From: JBOGUF01 sp050696075
GTDB taxonomy: Bacteria > Chloroflexota > Chloroflexia > Thermomicrobiales > UBA6265
Assembly: GCA_050696075.1 (NCBI GenBank)
Contig: JBOGUF010000218.1
Span: 1-15,942, forward strand
Length of the DNA stretch: 15,942 nt
Direction of reading: 5' to 3'
Made by a program: the position numbers and the translations under genes. The notes beneath the pieces are model-generated. The model was not told the origin of the DNA. It did no database searches and worked only from the letters and a program-made list of their open reading frames with translations. Of the stretch, positions 13,126 to 15,942 are shown one piece after another; positions within the stretch are counted from its first letter, which is position 1, and every line of letters starts with the position of its first letter.

Positions 13126-14940
13126 ATGCTCGATGCCCTCGTCGCCGGGTTGATTGCCGGCAACACTTACGCGCTGGTCGCGGTCGGGATCTCGCTGATC
13201 TTCGGCGTGGCCGACCTGATTAACTTCGCGCACGGGTCGATCTTCGCCATCGGGGCGATGATCGGCTGGTGGCTGGTCGACGAGCAGGGCTGGCCGCTGG
13301 CGGCGGCGATGGCCGGCGTCATCGCTGCCACCGGCTTCCTCGGGTTCGCCATCGAGCGGGTCGCGCTGCGACCGCTCGGCAACGCGCCGCCGATCGCGCC
13401 GCTCCTCTCGACGGTGGCGATTGGGTTGATCCTCGACCGGTCGTCGGAACTGATCTTCTCGCCCGAGACGCGGCGTTTCCCCAGCGTCCTGGCGACGAAC
13501 AACCTCCAAGTCGGCGGCATCCGGTTCGGCACGCTCGATTTGACCATCCTGGCCGTGAGCCTGGTCAGCGTCGGGGCGCTCTGGCTCTTCCTGACACGGG
13601 TGAAGCTGGGGCGGGCGGTGCGCGCCACGGCGCAGGACCGGGACGCCGCGCGCCAGATGGGCGTCAACGTCGGCATGATCCAGGCGGTCGCCTTTGCCAT
13701 CGCCTCGGCGTTGGCCGGGGTCGGCGGCGTCCTGGTCGGGATGTACTACAGCAGCGTCAACCCGAGCATCGGCTTCAACGTTGGTATCGCCGGGTTCACG
13801 GCGGCGATGCTCGGCGGGCTGGGGAGCCTGCCGGGCGCGGTCATCGGCGGGTTGCTGCTCGGTGTGGCCGAGAGCTTCGGCGTGACCTGGTTCGGCGGCA
13901 GCACGCGCCAACTGATCGCCTTCGCCGTCCTGGTCGCCGTGCTCTGGCTGCGGCCGACCGGCCTCTTCGGCTCGGCCGCGGCGGCGCTACGGGAACCGCT
14001 GACCGGGACCTTCTTCGCGCGCGGCGGCGCGGTGCGGGTCACGCGCTGGCAGATCGCGCTGCTGGTTGGCTTGGCGGCGGTCGCCCTGCCGCTCTTGGGC
14101 GATGACTACCAGCTCCAAACAGCCGGCATCGTCGCCATCTACGCGGTCCTGGGCGTATCGCTGGCGCTGCCGTCCGGCACGGCCGGGCAGATCTCGCTCG
14201 GGCAAGCCGGGTTCTGCGCCATCGGGGCCTACGCGTCCGCCTTGCTGACGACGGAGCACGGTTGGACCTTCTGGCCGGCGCTGTTGGCGGCCGGCGGCAT
14301 CGCGGCCGTCCTCGGCGCGATCGCGGTTGCGCCCGCGGTCGGACTGCGCGGGCACTACGTGGCGATCGGGACGCTCGGCATCGGAGCAATGGTCGTAGCG
14401 ATCATCCTCAACGCCGAGTGGTTAACCTACGGTCCGATCGGCGTCTTCGGCATTCCCTCGCCCGAACTCTTCGGCCACGCCATCTTCGAGCCGCGTGACT
14501 TCTATCTGCTCGCCGGCGCGGTCCTGCTGGCGGCGGTGCTCCTCAACTGGCGATTGCAAACGTCCCACCTGGGTCGGGTCTGGCGCAGCATCCGCGAGGA
14601 CGAGACTGCCGCCCGGAGCGCCGGCGTCGGCCTCTCCAGCTACAAGTCGCTCGCCTTTGCGGTCGGCGCCTTCATCGCCGGTCTGTCGGGCAGCCTGTTG
14701 GCGCACCAATTCACCTTTATCACGCCCGACGTCTTCACCGTCCAGATTTCGCTGCTGGCGCTGACGATCGTCGTCCTCGGCGGGATGTCGAACAACCTGG
14801 GCATCATCCTCGGCGCGGCGGTGCTGGTCGGAGCCCCGGAGCTCTTTCGGCCGCTGGAAGAGGTTCGGATCTTGGCCTACGGGCTGCTCTTGCTTGTGCT
14901 GGTGCGGTTCCGACCGCGGGGTCTGTTGGGGATCCAATGA
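13126..14940 (+). CDS. Fused LivH-LivM branched-chain amino acid-type ABC permease
   Basis: Single 604-aa inner-membrane protein combining the two permease subunits of a Liv-type importer. The first half (about residues 1-285) is LivH-like: it begins LDALVAGLIAGNTYALVAVG, has the INFAHGSIF motif and GGLGSLPGAVIGG near residue 230. After a linker (about 285-305), the second half is LivM-like: SLGQAGFCAIGAYAS, GLRGHYVAIGTLGIG (about 406) and SYKSLAFAVGAFIAGLSGSLL (about 505), ending in VVLGGMSNNLGIILGAA. Each half has several hydrophobic spans. AAGGGA precedes the ATG by eight bases. The 71-base spacer from livK carries a heptamer array. Its stop overlaps the next start (ATGA). LivHM fusions are known, but two separate genes are usual; this one shows no frameshift, so it is a true fusion. 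Confidence 0.92.
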   Translation: MLDALVAGLIAGNTYALVAVGISLIFGVADLINFAHGSIFAIGAMIGWWLVDEQGWPLAAAMAGVIAATGFLGFAIERVALRPLGNAPPIAPLLSTVAIGLILDRSSELIFSPETRRFPSVLATNNLQVGGIRFGTLDLTILAVSLVSVGALWLFLTRVKLGRAVRATAQDRDAARQMGVNVGMIQAVAFAIASALAGVGGVLVGMYYSSVNPSIGFNVGIAGFTAAMLGGLGSLPGAVIGGLLLGVAESFGVTWFGGSTRQLIAFAVLVAVLWLRPTGLFGSAAAALREPLTGTFFARGGAVRVTRWQIALLVGLAAVALPLLGDDYQLQTAGIVAIYAVLGVSLALPSGTAGQISLGQAGFCAIGAYASALLTTEHGWTFWPALLAAGGIAAVLGAIAVAPAVGLRGHYVAIGTLGIGAMVVAIILNAEWLTYGPIGVFGIPSPELFGHAIFEPRDFYLLAGAVLLAAVLLNWRLQTSHLGRVWRSIREDETAARSAGVGLSSYKSLAFAVGAFIAGLSGSLLAHQFTFITPDVFTVQISLLALTIVVLGGMSNNLGIILGAAVLVGAPELFRPLEEVRILAYGLLLLVLVRFRPRGLLGIQ

Positions 14941-15942
14941 GTTGCTGTGACGTCATGCTGGATGTGAAGGAGTCCAATCCTGCCGGCCGGCTATCCGCCA
15001 AGGCCCGCCGCCTCTCGCTCGTTGCATCCCAGAACAGTCCAGCACATCCGGCGAACGACAATACGCCACTGCTGACGGTTCGCAATCTGGCCAAGCACTT
15101 CGGCGGCGTGCGGGCGGTCGACGGGGTCTCGTTCGACCTGCAACGGGGGCAGACGGTCAGCATCATCGGGCCGAACGGCTCGGGCAAAACGACCCTCTTC
15201 AACTTGATCGGTGGTGCCCTGCGACCGGATGATGGCGTGGTGCTGCTCGACGGGCGGCCGGTCACCGGTTGGCCGCCGGAGCGGATCGCCGAGTTGGGCG
15301 TGGCGCGGACCTACCAGAATGGACGCGTCTTCGGCAACATGACCGTGCGCGAGAACGTGCTCGTCGGCCTGCACACCCGGATGCGGGCGGCGCGGCCCTT
15401 CGCCGGACCGCGGCATCTGCCGGTGGCACGCTGGGTTCCCCTGCTGGCCGAGACGGCGCTGGCGCTGGTGCGACCGCCGAGCGTGCGGCGCGAGGAGGCG
15501 GCGCACGACGCCGAGGTCGATCGGCAACTCGGCCGGTTCGGCGAGCGGTTGCTGCCGCGCAAGGATCAGCTCGCCTACTCCCTCTCTTATGCCAACCGTC
15601 GCCGGACCGAGATCGCGCGGGCGCTGGCGATGGGACCGCGTCTGCTGCTGCTCGACGAGCCGACCGCGGGCATGAACCCAACCGAGACCGCCGAAGTCCT
15701 CGGCCAGATCAAAGAACTCCGCGCCGACGGGCACACCATCCTCCTCATCGAGCACAAGCTCGATCTGGTGATGGCCCTCTCCGACCACGTCCTGGTCCTC
15801 GACCACGGCAAAGTGATCGCCGAGGGTCCACCCGCCGCCGTCCAAACCAACGAGCGCGTCATCGAAGCGTACCTGGGGCGGCGCCATGCCTCATCCGCTC
15901 GTCATGCCGATCGTCCCCACCAGCATTCCATGCCCCCGCCCC
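14937..15942 (+). CDS. ABC transporter ATP-binding protein, LivG-like (3' end outside window)
   Basis: Cytoplasmic ATPase of the importer, open to the window edge (at least 335 codons). Walker A is GPNGSGKT (residues 78-85), Q-loop in YQNGRVFGNMTVRENV, signature LSYAN at 216-220, Walker B LLLLDEP near 240, and H-loop in LLIEHKLDLV near 273. The DEPTAGMNP segment and its length to LIEHKLDLVM are typical of LivG. Two oddities: a polar extension of about 44 residues before the ABC core, with no in-frame ATG or GTG near the core that could remove it, and a signature of LSYANRRR instead of the common LSYGQQRR. A histidine- and proline-rich C-terminal tail continues past 15880. The ATG at 14937 overlaps the permease stop; ATG 14955 is an alternative start. 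A livF gene would be expected downstream. Confidence 0.9.
   Translation, partial: MSCCDVMLDVKESNPAGRLSAKARRLSLVASQNSPAHPANDNTPLLTVRNLAKHFGGVRAVDGVSFDLQRGQTVSIIGPNGSGKTTLFNLIGGALRPDDGVVLLDGRPVTGWPPERIAELGVARTYQNGRVFGNMTVRENVLVGLHTRMRAARPFAGPRHLPVARWVPLLAETALALVRPPSVRREEAAHDAEVDRQLGRFGERLLPRKDQLAYSLSYANRRRTEIARALAMGPRLLLLDEPTAGMNPTETAEVLGQIKELRADGHTILLIEHKLDLVMALSDHVLVLDHGKVIAEGPPAAVQTNERVIEAYLGRRHASSARHADRPHQHSMPPP

Overview
The window is GC-rich, densely coded chromosomal DNA. A fused LivH-LivM permease, a Tat-exported LivK-type binding protein, an archaeal/eukaryal-type prolyl-tRNA synthetase with a C-terminal Zn module, and intergenic heptamer and REP-like repeats fit a Chloroflexota bacterium, perhaps of the Thermomicrobia (Sphaerobacter-like) group. 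This is an inference from gene style, not from a marker gene.

Region 1 (1-5380) is a defence island with visibly lower GC than the rest. On the minus strand, a beta-class SPPYW DNA methyltransferase is followed by a predicted PD-(D/E)XK restriction endonuclease that resembles the XcyI/XmaI type. Diverging on the plus strand is a tight five-gene run: a second beta-class methyltransferase, its putative PD-(D/E)XK endonuclease, 3-methyladenine DNA glycosylase I (tag), and two small proteins joined by ATGA overlaps. The 284-bp gap between the two systems carries the same 11-bp word near each putative promoter, so the two may share control.

Region 2 (5424-7859) holds a divergent mannose pair: manA (minus) and manC (plus). 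Their products supply two steps of GDP-mannose synthesis. The shared promoter region carries six copies of a 9-bp tandem repeat and a 7-8-7 operator-like palindrome.

Region 3 (7928-8818) is a two-gene module: a small charged protein of unknown family and an overlapping, catalytically intact PIN-domain protein. The layout is that of a toxin-antitoxin pair.

Region 4 (8893-11893) has an endonuclease/exonuclease/phosphatase-family protein, a REP-like cluster of inverted repeats, proS, and a 475-bp non-coding stretch with a heptamer array, two strong inverted repeats and an operator-like palindrome.

Region 5 (11894 to the window end) is a branched-chain amino acid-type ABC importer: livK, fused livHM and livG (cut by the window edge). 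livF would be expected next.

The item most worth following is the five-gene cassette in which a base-excision glycosylase and two small uncharacterised proteins are translationally coupled to a restriction-modification pair.
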